Shown in pieces: positions 22,426 to 34,500 of a stretch of DNA of 64,000 nucleotides (its first letter is position 1; the number at the start of each line of letters is the position of its first letter). Origin of the DNA: Gibbula magus (Eukaryota > Mollusca > Gastropoda > Trochida > Trochidae); the NCBI GenBank assembly GCA_936450465.1, contig OW388300.1:48907378-48971377 (forward strand), in the 5' to 3' direction. A program made the translations under genes and the position numbers. The notes below the pieces were generated by a model. That model had not been told where the DNA came from, ran no database searches, and saw only the letters and a list, made by a program, of their open reading frames with translations.

Positions 22426-23699
22426 CGAGGGGCGTTCAATAAGTGTTGCAAGCGGGGTATTGGTGTTTACATAAACAGTGTCAGCTTATAGCAGGTGTTA
22501 CTATAGTCAAAACATAACATTGACACATGTCAAAACAATTTCTAGACATAACAATTATTTAGATATAATAGCTGCGCTGACCTAGGGGTCTCCATAATCA
22601 TGGATTCTCTCAAACATGAACAACGCGCTGTGATCAAGTTCCTTACTAAAGAGGGATGCAAAGCTACAGAAATACATAATCGTATGTGTAATGTGATGGG
22701 TAAGGATGCTCCTATCTTTTCAACAGTTTGTCGCTGGTCTCTTCAGTTCAAGCGGGGCAGGGAGTCCTTAGACAATGACCCACGGTCAGGCAGGCCATCT
22801 GAAGTCACCCGACCGGAAGTTATTGCCGCTATCGAAAGACGAATTTTAGCTGACCGCCGTGTTAAAGTTTCTGAACTGTCTTTGGAATTCCAGATATCAG
22901 TTGGAAGTGTTGAAAAAATAATTCATGACCATCTTGGTATGTCCAAGGTATCTGCAAGATGGGAACCCAGAAACCTCACAGCACAAGATCGCCAGAAAAG
23001 AACCGAAAGGTGCATGGAGCTCCTGGATCGGATGAAGCCAGGTTTTTGTCTCGTCTGGTGACAGGTGACGAAACCTGGATCCACCACTGGGACCCGGAAA
23101 CTAAACTGGAATCCAAGCAATGGAAGCACCCGAGTTCACCGCCTCCCCTGAAGTTTCGCACTCAACCATCAGCTGGCAAGGTTATGGCGACAATCTTTTG
23201 GGATGCAAAAGGCATATTATTAATTGATTACTTGCCAACCAAAACTACAATGAATGGTCAATATTATGCCAACCTAATGCAAGAATTGCGAAAGCAATTC
23301 GACAGAAACGCCGTGGAATGTTGACACGTGGTGTTCTGATTTTGCATGACAACGCTCCAGTCCACAAGTCAAGAGTTGCACAGGCCGCTATACGTGATTG
23401 TGGATTCGAACAGCTTAACCACCCACCCTACAGCCCAGACCTAGCCCCCAGTGACTACTTCCTGTTCAGAAACCTGAAATCCGCCCTACGTGGAAGGCAC
23501 TTCCGGGATGACGAAGACGTCAAAGCTGCCACAAAGGCGTGGTTAGGGGGGCAAACGGAAGACTTCTACAAAAGCGGCATCAACAGTCTTAAAGAGAAAT
23601 GGAATAAGTGTATTGAGGTGAAGGGTAACTATATTGAAAAATAAAAGTAAAAAATTGACTACGCGAGTTGGTTTTATATTGAAGTTGCAACGCCCCTCG
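22426..23699 (+). mobile_element. Full-length mariner element (1274 bp)
   Basis: The terminal inverted repeats CGAGGGGCGTT (22426..22436) and its complement (23689..23699) are perfect. TA dinucleotides flank both ends (22424..22425 and 23700..23701), the mariner/Tc1 target duplication. Length and the single transposase frame fit mariner. The element is complete end to end although the transposase frame is broken. Confidence 0.95.
22600..23644 (+). pseudogene. Mariner transposase, DD34D, with at least two frameshifts
   Basis: The N-terminal half (22600..~23040) has the paired helix-turn-helix DNA-binding region, beginning MDSLKHEQRAVIKFL and containing DPRSGRPSEV. The frame then shifts near 23040 to read LVTGDETWIHHW, and again near 23300 to read RGVLILHDNAPVH..HPPYSPDLAPSDYFLF. 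The catalytic acids are all kept: Asp at 23067..23069, 23348..23350 and 23453..23455, with 34 residues between the second and third (DD34D). The normal product would be about 345 residues; this copy cannot make it in one frame. Frameshifts with an intact triad indicate modest age. Confidence 0.93.
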
Positions 23700-23869
23700 T
23701 ATCAATTCTGTCAGTCACTTTAGCATAGCCTTATCATATATATTTTTATGTCTTGAATATTATTTGAGAGCTGTGTTGTTCATTCCTACATGTATGTAAA
23801 GAATAAATATTTGAAGTCAGTATTTTTGACTAGCCACTATAATGTATCGTTTGACCTGGGGGTTCGCTG

Positions 23870-24752
23870 TTTTGCATCTTTTGATATTCATTATGATGAT
23901 CCGTCGTGTGCACAAGACTCAACCACAACCATATCTGCCTGCTGCTCAGACATCAAGAACTGGATGGGTTTCAATATGTTCAAGCTAAAACCAGACAAGA
24001 CAGAGGCTATATTTGTAGGTCCGTCCAAAAGGCTACAGAAATGCTACATCGATTCTGTTGTGATTGACAGTGCTGTGATCTCACTATCGTCATCAGTTCG
24101 AGACCTGGGTGTATTCTTGGACTCAGAACTCTCTATGGAAAAACACATCAGTCACCCAGTGTGCAAAACATCCTACTTTCAGCTAAGAAACATTGGCAAA
24201 ATCCGACATTGCCTCAACAAAGATGCTGCAAAATATCATATCATAAAGTCATATCAAAACTTGATTAGTGTAACAGCTTGCTCATTAATTGTCCAAAATC
24301 TTGATAGATTACAACGGATACAAAACACACCATATCTGAAAGGTCGAATCACATGACACCGGTCATCAGATAGCTTCATTGGCTCCCTCACCGAAAAATA
24401 ATCACATTCGATGTGCTGTTTATTGCTCACTGGTGTCTCAGTAACACTGCCGATTCATATCCATTATATCTTTGTAAAGTGTGATCAGCCATGTAGATCT
24501 CTCCGCTCTGAGCAGCAGATGCTGCTTCAAGTACCCATAGTGAAGCTTGCCTACTCTGCTGCGTTGGAATGGAACAACCTTCCCATCGAAATACATCAGA
24601 TCCATTGCTACATGGCCTACCAAAAGACTCTAAAAACACACTTATTCTTGGCTGCTTTTTCATAGACAATACAACCTAAGCGCTTTGAACATGCTATTAG
24701 TTTGGATAAAGTGCTATACAAATTGACTATTTCTATTACTATTACTATAAAG
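23870..24752 (+). pseudogene. 3' end of an L2/CR1-like LINE, degraded
   Basis: The 3' part of a reverse transcriptase polyprotein. 23930..24300 encodes DIKNWMGFNMFKLKPDKTE, SSVRDLGVFLDSELSMEKHI and a KIRHCLNKDAAK segment, the usual palm/thumb order for L2 and CR1 elements. LHWLPHRKIITFDVL is read from 24374 in another frame, and AALEWNNLPIEI..KTLKTHLF from about 24560. The typical RLDYCNSLL stretch is missing. The 3' end near 24690..24752 finishes with GTGCTATACAAATTGA and TATTACTATTACTAT, the short tandem tail usual for L2. Several frameshifts; not active. Confidence 0.85.
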
Positions 24753-26964
24753 CATGCTGTCGGTTCCATTGACAGCTTGTGTTTTATTGCCGTGGGTATC
24801 CTATATTTGGTCGTGTGCATAGCTGGACCATACATTTAATATAAACAATGTCATTCGTAGTTAACATCGACTTTAACATAACATTATGTAATTATTTAAA
24901 GAAACGAAATCCCTTTTATCTTACTTTCTGTTCAAGTGAGATCACAATTCAATAAACGACATGATACGAGCGTATCTCTATCTTCTGAATGGTCCCCTTC
25001 CAAAGATCTCTGAATGCTAAAACTGGGTGGCACAAAAGTCTGTTAATACTTCAAGCACTGTTAACGTGTATGGATGATATTCTGTCATCAAGAAATTGTG
25101 TACTTGCTCTGTTTGCACATGGTTAATACTTGGGAATTACACTTTTTAACTTGTTTCCCATTTCTCTTGTACTTGGTTCCATTTTCAAGTAGGATCCAGA
25201 CAAACCCATTTCATCCCTCTTGGTTTAGTCCCAGGACCCTTTTTGAAATCTTTACAATTCCAATATTCTTGAATCACTTGAGTTAAGACGTATTTGTATG
25301 TTTTGCTTTAGAAGTAAGGAAAACTTTATTAAAAGTTGATTACCAGGTGGCTAAATACTCGTTCGAGTTTATCTTCACCCTTGAAAACATCAGCGTGCTC
25401 TTGAAGTAAATAGCCTGATATGTGAACTGTAATCACGTGTGTACGTCTGAAGTATGTGCTACAAGCTGCTTGTATTATATTTGAAATAGGCCGGATGTCT
25501 GAAGTACAATAAACATATTAATAATCCAACACTCATAACCATGATATTGTCATACTTGTTATCAGTTAAAGAGCGGGTAAGGTCTGGAAACCTGAGGTTT
25601 ACTAAAACAAAGAGTAATTCTATCATATCATTAGTCTTTGAAATTTTAACTCGGACTAGCATTTTCCAGGTTGAAATAGAAGATTATCATAATTATCATC
25701 AACATGTATGCACGACCAGAATCATATGAATGTGTTCCATCTGTCTCATCATGATTCCCTGTTTAGTGTCCCGTTGTATTCTATAGATTTTGGTGTGGAA
25801 CTGACACATATTTGTCAAAGTCAAGACATTGTCCACAGAAGCACCTACATTTGTGAACACGCTTATTCTTTAACTGCTCGTTTATTCAGATCTGAAAGGT
25901 GAATTAGGTTTTTCGCTCTTTTTTAAATAGCAATTACAGCTGAAACATTTTCATTTATCAATTCTTCTAGTTAAAATATGTGTTATGTCACATGCTCTTC
26001 AACTTGCAATACACTTTCAAGAGCAGGTGCATCATACTGCAACACGTTTTTTCCACTAGTATTTACCAAAGTACCAAAGACAATTCTTCCATGTACAACA
26101 TAGTCATCTTAAGCACTAATGTCGTCATCGATGTTCTGAAGTGATCAAATATCTCTCCATTTTGCTGATCATATACATATTATCACTTTTGTGACAATAG
26201 CGAAAGTCTACAATAGCAAAACGTCAAATCAAAACATTTTATTTTAAAAAAGAGCTTGTAAGTTTGGCAAATCTGTTTTAATATTTGATTTTTGATTTGA
26301 TTAACAACATCTTGATTAAAAACACCAATATTTTATTCTGAAAAGACGACAGTTAAAACAACTAACCCAGCTCTTGGGTAACAACAAACCATATTGAACG
26401 CGATGACAATTGTAATTTGAGCATCATTTATATTGATTATAAATTTGTTAGTCCATTTGTTTTCTCAAACGAATATTATTAAACCTTAACATAAATTACT
26501 GCTTTATCGTGATCTCAGATATGCTTCCCTCTGAAATAAAAGTGATTAAATGTTACTGTTAATGAAAATAAGAAGTATAATGTAACATTGCCTTTCAATA
26601 TTCATATCGATTTTAGTTTGTACTTTCATAGTTTCAATAACCGTTTTGCACATTTTAATAAACTTCCACAATTGTCTCTTCACTGAAGGAATGCAGAAAT
26701 AATTGAATTAAATCAAATTTAAGAAGTTAAAACCTGTAAAGGTATTCATAATTTGTTAAGTTGTCAAGAAATCAGGCAAAATAGTAAATTCCCTCTTCAT
26801 TTATATATCAAATCTATTAAGATGTCTCTTACGTAGCGTCTTACTTCCATAAACAGTGCCAAAGAATTGTTAAAACAAAGTTTTCATTTTCTTTCTTAGA
26901 AATGCGATTTAAACATTTTGAAAACTGCTATGTTTATTTAATAGTACGTTTTTGATTAAATGTC
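24753..26964. other. No gene recognised
   Basis: About 2.2 kb of AT-rich sequence. I see no supported frame, RNA gene or structured repeat. Confidence 0.5.
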
Positions 26965-28955
26965 ATTATTTATAGTCACCGTTGATAACTCACTGTAGCC
27001 AATTGAGTCTCTATTAATTAATCACTCGACCAATATAACACACGTAAATGAAATTAGTTACCTCCCCGCTGGGTGGCTTGACCCAGTAACGTCATTCCTT
27101 TCTCCTGGAGCCTGGACGCAAGCACCTCTCAGACTCGCACGAGGAGAGGTGGGAAGGGTATAAAGACCGATGAGCAATAAATGGTGAGTATAAATAATGA
27201 AGTAAAAACGTACTATTATTTACATACTCTAGTTAATAACTCACTGTAGCCAGCATGACGACAACCCGAGAGCAGGAGAGGTAACAGAAAAAACAGACCT
27301 GAAGGGGGAATTGGCGACTGGTCCGCTACAACTAACCGGATCAAAGATGTCCCGGGTTAGGATCCTACCAAGACCCTAAGGGTTCACCTACCCTTGCCCC
27401 TGAAGAGTCGCAGGACTTGTTCGGTTGACCCCTCTGGCGGAAGGACACGCCACCGGTCCTAGCGCCACAAAGTGAGGGAGGAGGTCCGCTCTTCCTTTTT
27501 TCCGGAGGGCATACCAAATCTGTCCATCGAACAGGGTGGAAGCGGAGGGAGGAACGCACCTGAGACGACTTCGTATCTCTGTGGGATAAAAACACGTCCC
27601 TTCCATGATAGGAGTCGTCAAGGCAACCAGAGGTTCCGCAACAGAAAGCAACGCTAGCGGAGACAACAGTCGGCCGGGAAGAGCGGACGTGACAATAGTC
27701 TCGTATTCTTTCAACACGATCAAAAAAGTTGGTGCAGGCTGAACATCTTCCAGCTAACGCGGCCCACGACCTTCTCACAGAAGGTCTCCAGTCTTGCCCT
27801 CTTGGCATACGAAGGGGAGTCCTGGAGAGAGGAACTTGACATCTTGTCCGTCAAGTCTGATGATGAATCGTCTTTATCCTCCACCATGAATGGCGGGTCT
27901 TGACCCGATTTTGAACAAGGGGAGTCGAACTCCGTAGCGTCCTCGTCTATAACTAGGTCCGACGAGGAGGAGTGGAGAAGAGTCGGGAGAACCGTACAAA
28001 GGTCCTTCCGCCCTTCTGCAGATTACAGATTCTGCGATTCTCGCTCCGATCTCTTAAGGGTCACACGGTACAATTTATGCTGGCCCGACGTAAGAGGCAA
28101 GCACTCCCCGCAGGGGTTATCCTCCGCACACACTGTACGGTAAAGGCGGCAGTATGCATGAGGGTCATACAACGACGACTCCCTAATGCCGCAAAACCCA
28201 GAGTAGGGCAAAGCCATCTCTGATAGTCAGACCACACTAACGTGAGTCGGACCGGACACGCACGCACGCATGCCCACCAAACACTAGTGCAGGCGAAGTC
28301 GGAGACAACGTCTGACACCCGACTAAGAGGTAGTCGAAGCCTAAGCTAAAATTGCCTCAGTACATGTCCGACAGGTAAGCAATTCAAACACCAAGTGGAG
28401 ATGCTTCAACCAAGTCTAACGAATGGTGAAGTACCAAAGTGTTCCGTCCGGAGCATCTGAGCGAACGATAGGCAGTCAGACGACAAGCCTCTAATGACGC
28501 TACTAGCGAGTAGCGACAGTTCTCCGATACCGCGTGCCAACAGCCCGTGCACGTGAGTTGCAATGAACATCTCTCCAGTCAACGGAGTGAGAAGCGCTGA
28601 CCTAGATAACCCTCTACAGTGGAAATGCACACTGCAGAAGGAAATACAAAATCCTCTCTATAAGCCCCAGCTAAGGTAGTCAAAAAACACACAAAAGGAA
28701 ATAAGAGACCTCGGTCGAGAGTATTTAATCAAATTATCGCACAAAGTTATCACTCTGAGAGCAGCAAAATGGACGTCCTGCCTTGCTCATGGCAGAGAAA
28801 GAACTGGCGTCACTGGGTCAAGCCACCTAGCAGGGAGCGAGGGTATAGGGAGGTAACTCTTTTCATTTTACTGTGTTATATTGGTCGAGTGATTAATTGA
28901 GAGAGACTCAAATGGCTACGGTGTGTTATAAACTAGAGCATGTAAATTACGACAT
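26965..28955 (-). mobile_element. 2-kb element with ~150-bp inverted terminal repeats (possibly DIRS-like, non-autonomous)
   Basis: The left end (about 26965..27115) and right end (28791..28955) pair over ~150 bp. Shared landmarks are TTAATCACTCGACCAATATAA, broken here into TTAATCACTCG and ACCAATATAA, plus AGTTACCTCCC and GTGGCTTGACCCAGT. A third stretch at 27211..27251 repeats the outer-end sequence TACTCTAGTTAATAACTCAC..TGTAGCC and is again complementary to the right end. Inverted terminal repeats plus an internal segment matching the outer ends is the plan of DIRS-type retrotransposons, and the position fits an element read on the minus strand. The interior is GC-rich compared with its surroundings. 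No reverse transcriptase or tyrosine recombinase is visible, so it would be a deletion derivative; an ordinary DNA transposon is the alternative. Confidence 0.7.
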
Positions 28956-29684
28956 GTCCCTCAAGCATTTTACTTACTTAAAACAACGCACAATGAATAA
29001 ATATTCATATCTAACACACTTAATTAATTTTTCATCAATGACATGTAAATGTAAATGTTCTATTTTTTGGAAATGATATAAAATGAATCAACCGCAACAT
29101 ATAACAATCATTTAAGACATGTTTTATGTCTATATATCACATTTTACTCACATGAATACATCAAAACATTTTTAAAATGTATATTTTATTATAACAGAAT
29201 ATAAATATAATGTAAAAAACGTTTTTTTCTATTCTTTTGAAGTGGATTTGAACCCAATACCAACAAGTGACTGACATGTCTACATTTTCAAGCTGGTGTT
29301 GACTTTATATTTGACATGATAATAACAACTTACACCCTTAACTTTTCTGGTTTGTAAGAGAAGGTAAGTTCATATTTTAGTCAAAACTGAGTCCAACTGT
29401 CAATGGCTTGAACTGTAACAAATTGCTCCGTTTTTGAAAAATAATGTAGCAATAATGACGTCAAAAATGTAATTCAATGTCATTGCATGCAGTTTGAATA
29501 TCGATTGTTTTGAAAACATGTCCGCTAGAGTGGCCTTATCAATGAGATGTTTTAGAAATAAAAATTTCAGTAATCTCAAGAAGTGCACAGATGTTAAAAG
29601 ACCTTAATCTTTATTCTTAAATGCAAAAGCCAAAAGTTAACATTGCATCCATATGTTAGTGTGTGTATGAAAGTACGTGCGTGT
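28956..29684. other. No gene recognised; one tRNA-like B-box
   Basis: AT-rich. TGGATTTGAACCCAA at about 29247 is the complement of a Pol III B-box (GGTTCAAATCC-like), so a decayed tRNA-derived SINE may lie here, but no A-box or boundaries are clear. Confidence 0.4.
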
Positions 29685-29722
29685 ATGTGTTTGTGCGTGC
29701 ACGCGCGCGTGTGTGTGTGTAA
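29685..29722. repeat. GT/GC purine-pyrimidine alternating microsatellite
   Basis: GTGCGTGCACGCGCGCGTGT and a following GT run. Alternating purine-pyrimidine sequence of this kind can adopt Z-DNA. Confidence 0.85.
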
Positions 29723-29857
29723 TACTGTATGAGAGAAAGTGTTTATTTCGTCCAGTATTTACCGAAGATTACATATGAAAATACGTTACATCATATTACA
29801 AAATTGGAATCGATATAACAAATTTTATATTTGCAGATTTATATAAAACAATACTTG

Positions 29858-30130
29858 AGGTGAGGTGAGGTGAGTTGGGGTTAAACGCCGCTTTCAAGAG
29901 TATTTCACTTATATCGCGCCTGCTAGTATCATGGCAGGGAGAAAGCCCGCAATGCCATGTGGCTATGCATTGCGGTGAAACCTGCGAGCATCGGCTGGAA
30001 CTAGCGAACCATGGGTGGTACTGCGCTGATATTCAGTGTAGCACTGCACCCAAAGCTTACGGCGTGTAGAACAGTTCTCTACTGCAGACAAGGTTGCCGT
30101 GCCCCTGGCGGGAGCAATACTTGACATCGA
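29858..30130 (+). mobile_element. SINE-like repeat beginning GAGGTGAGGTGAG
   Basis: It shares GAGGTGAGGTGA, CGCTTTCAAGA, TTTCACTTATA, TACTGCAGACAAGGTTGCC-like and CCTCTGGCG-like segments, in the same order, with 45641..45790 (and its duplicate at 50130..50279). This copy is longer in the middle. A short, dispersed, non-coding repeat of this kind is best called SINE-like. Open frames across it are meaningless. Confidence 0.65.
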
Positions 30131-30164
30131 GTGTATTATGCATTGTAGTACTTGACACAGTGAG

Positions 30165-30302
30165 GTTTAAGTTCATACAGTACAGTACAATACCAAGTTC
30201 ATAAAGTTTGTAGAATAGGCTATCGTGCAAGATTCTATCGCAAGCTTTTGCGTTGTCTAGAAAGGCTGCAAAAACAGGGGAATCTCTATGATTATGATAC
30301 AT
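30165..30302 (-). pseudogene. LINE reverse transcriptase fragment
   Basis: The minus strand encodes PVFAAFLDNAKACDRILHDS and then LFYKLYELGI. This is the conserved RT motif (consensus VFLDFxKAFDxVxHxxLxxKLxxxGI) of CR1/Jockey-type LINEs. Only about 45 codons remain, directly abutting the SINE-like repeat. Confidence 0.75.
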
Positions 30303-31272
30303 AACACCATCCCTGCAGTTAAGATTGATTTGAAGGAGTGGGATGTAGGATATGCCGGGTTAACTTTCTTGGTCTGTAGATAGTGTAGAAGTCGCCCCTC
30401 CTTTACCTTCACCTCCAATTGCGGATAATTCTGTTTTGTTGTCTGATTCACTAATGTTTTGGATAGTACGAAATAAGCTAATAGCTTTATCAAAGTAAAA
30501 TTATTGAAAGTGATCAAAGAACATGAATGTTCCAATTCATTATTGTTATGAATTTTTGGTGAATATATTTTACACCAAAATCACGTACTTTACTTATAAT
30601 GGTAGCTGGAGACAAAATTGTTTGTCTTTCTAAAAGATGGTTCAGTTATTCAGTTTGACTTTGTTTACATTAGATTGAGAGCTGTCACTCATCATATTCA
30701 AGTGAAACAACATAATTTATGGACTAAATGGAAACGCTTTCAGTATACGAATGCTCAAACTTTAATGCGATAGTCACTTCAAGAAGTGCATGCAGTGCAT
30801 GCCTGTCGTTGTCTAGGTGCGATCAATTATTTATGTTCTAAAATTAACCATTTCTTCCCTTTTAACAGGCAGTATAAGACGATAAACGTGAGGATTAACA
30901 TATGCAATGATGCAGACGAAAGATTCCATACAATTTAAGCCTGCGATACAAACACTTAATGATTTGAACCTATTGGGCTGATGTGGTTTGCTTTCATCCG
31001 CTTTCTTTCAATCAGTATTCTTGTAAATGTTTGATACACACATGGCGTTTTTCAATTGTCTCGTTTTGTCTTTCAGGTTTGTTCAGGTTGAAATGTTTAG
31101 GGTATCTCGTCCGTTCTATTGATAGGCTGGATGTGACACCATGGCCTGGTGTGAACTCCCGTGTTAGCCTATTCCTTCACGTAATCTAATCTGAGCTCAA
31201 GAACCAGAAAACGTTTGTTTTTGTGGTCGTCTCAATGGATATAGCTCTCTTTATGTAGTCAACTTGAAAGAA
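30303..31272. other. Upstream region of the FReD gene
   Basis: About 970 bp before the start codon, AT-rich. I cannot place a promoter or transcription start; no clear TATA/initiator pair stands out. Confidence 0.4.
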
Positions 31273-31597
31273 ATGGAAGTGAATATTGTCGATGGATTTT
31301 TTATAGTGTTCTTTTTTACATATTATTTAGAAATTGTTAACTGTATATGTACGGAACATAAAACGTTGATTAACAAACAGGATTTGTCAAACACTGTCAT
31401 CACTGAACTTTCACTTTGGTCCATACCTGGAGTCGAATCACCAGCTGTATGTGCCAATTATTGTGGTAGAGATAAGCACTGTGTCTCCTTCTTCTACAAC
31501 ACACAGAGTGGTGTGTGTACTGCCCACACCGTCCAGTTCTACTCAACAGAACCAACCACTGCAGATGAGGGATCTCTCTACTACACACTTCTAATGG
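31273..31597 (+). CDS. FReD gene exon 1: signal peptide and PAN/apple-like module
   Basis: ATG 31273 is chosen because it precedes a hydrophobic leader ([15 protein letters not shown]); an in-frame TTG lies nine bases upstream. The leader is followed by CICTEHKT and a module with C-x3-C-x5-C-VSFFYN-x5-C, the usual PAN/apple core spacing. The exon ends at ATGG|GTGAGT (31597) in phase 1. Without splicing the frame would run on to a stop at 31672 through residues of no domain character, which supports the donor. Confidence 0.85.
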
Positions 31598-34500
31598 GTG
31601 AGTTCCATTTAGAATTCAGATTTCGCGTACACAGTTTGCGATTCAAATGCAAGTTATTAAAATTCATTCTTTGAAATGTATTTGTTTGTCATTTTTATTA
31701 ATTTCATTGATGTTATAACATGTGTATTCATTTAACTTACATCAAACCAAAGTATTGTCATTTATCGAAGCGTGGAGAAAAATTGGGACATGCTGTCAAA
31801 CGTGGCACCATTTGCTTTTTTTAAATTTTCACACGACACAATTCGTTATATCATACACAATGTAATAAACATGAAGCGTGTAAACGAGGTTTATAGAAAA
31901 ACTCGATGCAGGGATTAAATGCGATGTTTGGAGTTCGATCGAGTACAAAGCGTCAATAAGTTCAAAGTTTTTATTTTGTTACTGATTGACCAATCTAACA
32001 GTCGGCGCTAATATATTTATGGGTCTCATGAAATATTATTTTTGTTTCAGATTCTTTCCTTTTTAGGATCAGCGGTCCAATAAACCATAAACTTAAAAAT
32101 AAATCGAAATAAAATACACAATTCTATTTTATTCATTTTATTTTGTCTTCGTCTCTCATTAATTACTCTGCCTTCTACTTTTATAGATATGACACGAGGC
32201 GAACACAAGTTCATCAACTGGCATAAATATCAATCATTAGAAATGAGGGATGACACTACTGATGTTCAGAGTTTCTAATTTCTGACTCTATTTGTTTGCA
32301 AAGGTTTATCATCTAATCATCTATATTTTCATCCCACGAAGACCTCACTTTCCATGGCAACCAAAAAATCAAAAGAGTGTCCTGTTCATTATCGATATCA
32401 GGACTCTTTTGGGTGAAAGAGTCCTGATATCTGATACAAGGACATTTTTAAAAAACAATTTTTACCATTTCAACGACAAAGACATCAACATTGAGCTAAT
32501 TTTTTATTGAGGAAAAACACGAATTTAATGCTTCTATTACCAATATTATCGAAACAAATATATATTTTAATCAATCTAACATTGTTACATTTGGGATAAC
32601 AGTACCTTCAATAATATAAATTATTGTACTTTTTCGGGTTTGCAGGATTTGAACCCACACCCTCGGTTTAAGGCAATATCGGCAGCACTGACTGTACCAA
32701 CAGCTTACCATCGTGCATTCAATTTGACACACGAGAAGCAAGTGCTAAAATCGCTCAGGCTGAAAAGCCATAGTTCTGTGCACTTCATTCATAAGTTTGT
32801 GGGATTTTTTTTTTTTATCATTTTAAGACTTTTTTTTCATTTTATTTCACTCGGAAAAAGTAAAATTTAAGTCAGTTACTACCATAGTTTCCTCGTTGCA
32901 TCGGGAAATACAAGAAGTTTGTCCCTGAGCCCTGTCCTCGACCAAGCCTCGGACGGGGCCTCTCAGACAAACTGTCCCAGTATTTCCCAATACAACGTGA
33001 AAACTATGGTAGTAATTATAACTAACACAAATCTGCTTATCACATATTGCACCAACCGTGAACAACATGAATAAACACATCTTTCAAGGGAATGACGAGA
33101 TACAACATTTCTCTTTTAGGTTGTATTTCTCTGGTTTCCACATATCAAACATCCAATGTAAACCAATTGATTTTATTTTCCGCCTTAATATGCATTGTGG
33201 TTTGATGTTTATGTTTAATATGTGCCTGTAAAGCAACGCCTGTCAGCGTTTTACCAAGGATTTTTGCTTTATATCATAACATACGGGTTTCTTTCCAGAG
33301 AAACGGGACTGTTCTGAGGTACTGAACAACGAACCTGACTCTCCAGACGGAGTGTACATCATCAACCCTGATGACGGTATAGGTCCTGCCAGAGTCTACT
33401 GTGACATGAGTCCAGGTGGTGATGGATGGACGGTGGTACAAGACTGTGCTGAGATACTGAGCAACGACCCGTATTCTCCAAGTGGAGTCTACTTCATCAA
33501 CCCTGCAGATGGTGTCGGACACTTCAGAGTCTACTGTGATATGACCACTGATGGGGGCGGTTGGACGGTAAGCTGGATATAAAACTAAACTTTAAAATGC
33601 AAATAATCTAAAGATATTGTGAATTGCTGAATTGAAAAGTTATGTCAACATGAACAGATAGGACGAACGTGTACAATTGAACGTTTCATTTGACATTAGG
33701 AAAATCTTAATAAATTCAAGTACTGGTACATCATCATGACATATCTCGTAATCTATCAAACGCTCCTTTCATAAAGGTTACTAAGGTTGACTATAAGTCG
33801 TTAGCACTGCATGTATGTGCTTTGGTTTAAACACATTTTATGCTTTTGGAAAATGATTGGGAACAAAGTTATCAAACTTAAAATCCGCTCCTAACATGTA
33901 AACACTTACATATACAAATCAAACATGACAGATTGTGAACAAGAATGGAATAAACTAGATGAAGGGATAACAGAATAACATTTTAATGTTAAACAGATCG
34001 TTTTGTGTCAATAATATCATTTTGTACTAAATTAGATAACCGTTTATTTGGACATAATGATAGGTCTGCATTTCCCTCAAGCAAACGTTACGATCGATTG
34101 AAATGCATGCTGGTACAGTAATTAATGAGGATATAAAGATTTCTCTCTGTATGCCATACAGTGTACATGTAATGATATGCATTGTCAACATGGTAACCAC
34201 ATGTACAGTTGGTATAAATCATAATACATCGAGTTTACAGTATATCACAACTTGTAATTAATGATATTAAGTTTTCCTTTACCACAAGAATAGTATTGTG
34301 GTGCAGAAGCATGCTGATGAAAATAGCGTGAGTTACTAAGATGAAGTGCCCAAGGGTGTATACTGGTGGAATAGCGGGAGTTACTAAGAGGGAGTACCCA
34401 ATGGTGTATACCAGATGTATAGTGGGAGTTGCTAAGACGAATGACCAAAGGATGTATACCAGGGGAATAGCGGGAGTTATTAAGATGGGGTGGCCAAGGG

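Larger units (their letters stand above)
31598..33298 (+). other. FReD gene intron 1 (1.7 kb)
   Basis: Bounded by GTGAGT and TTTCTTTCCAG. It contains a small perfect hairpin (32393..32440), a tRNA-type SINE (32585..32725, minus) and a hairpin MITE (32876..33016). Confidence 0.8.

Noticed and set aside
27365..27808. 147-codon minus-strand open frame inside the 27-29 kb element
   Set aside because: A GC-rich interior gives overlapping frames on the same strand (27365..27808 and 27388..27723). A gag-like origin is possible, but no motif is firm enough to call.
29240..29262. tRNA gene suggested by TGGATTTGAACCC
   Set aside because: Only a B-box-like stretch is present; no cloverleaf can be folded around it. 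The same motif belongs to SINE copies at 32.6 and 43.6 kb.
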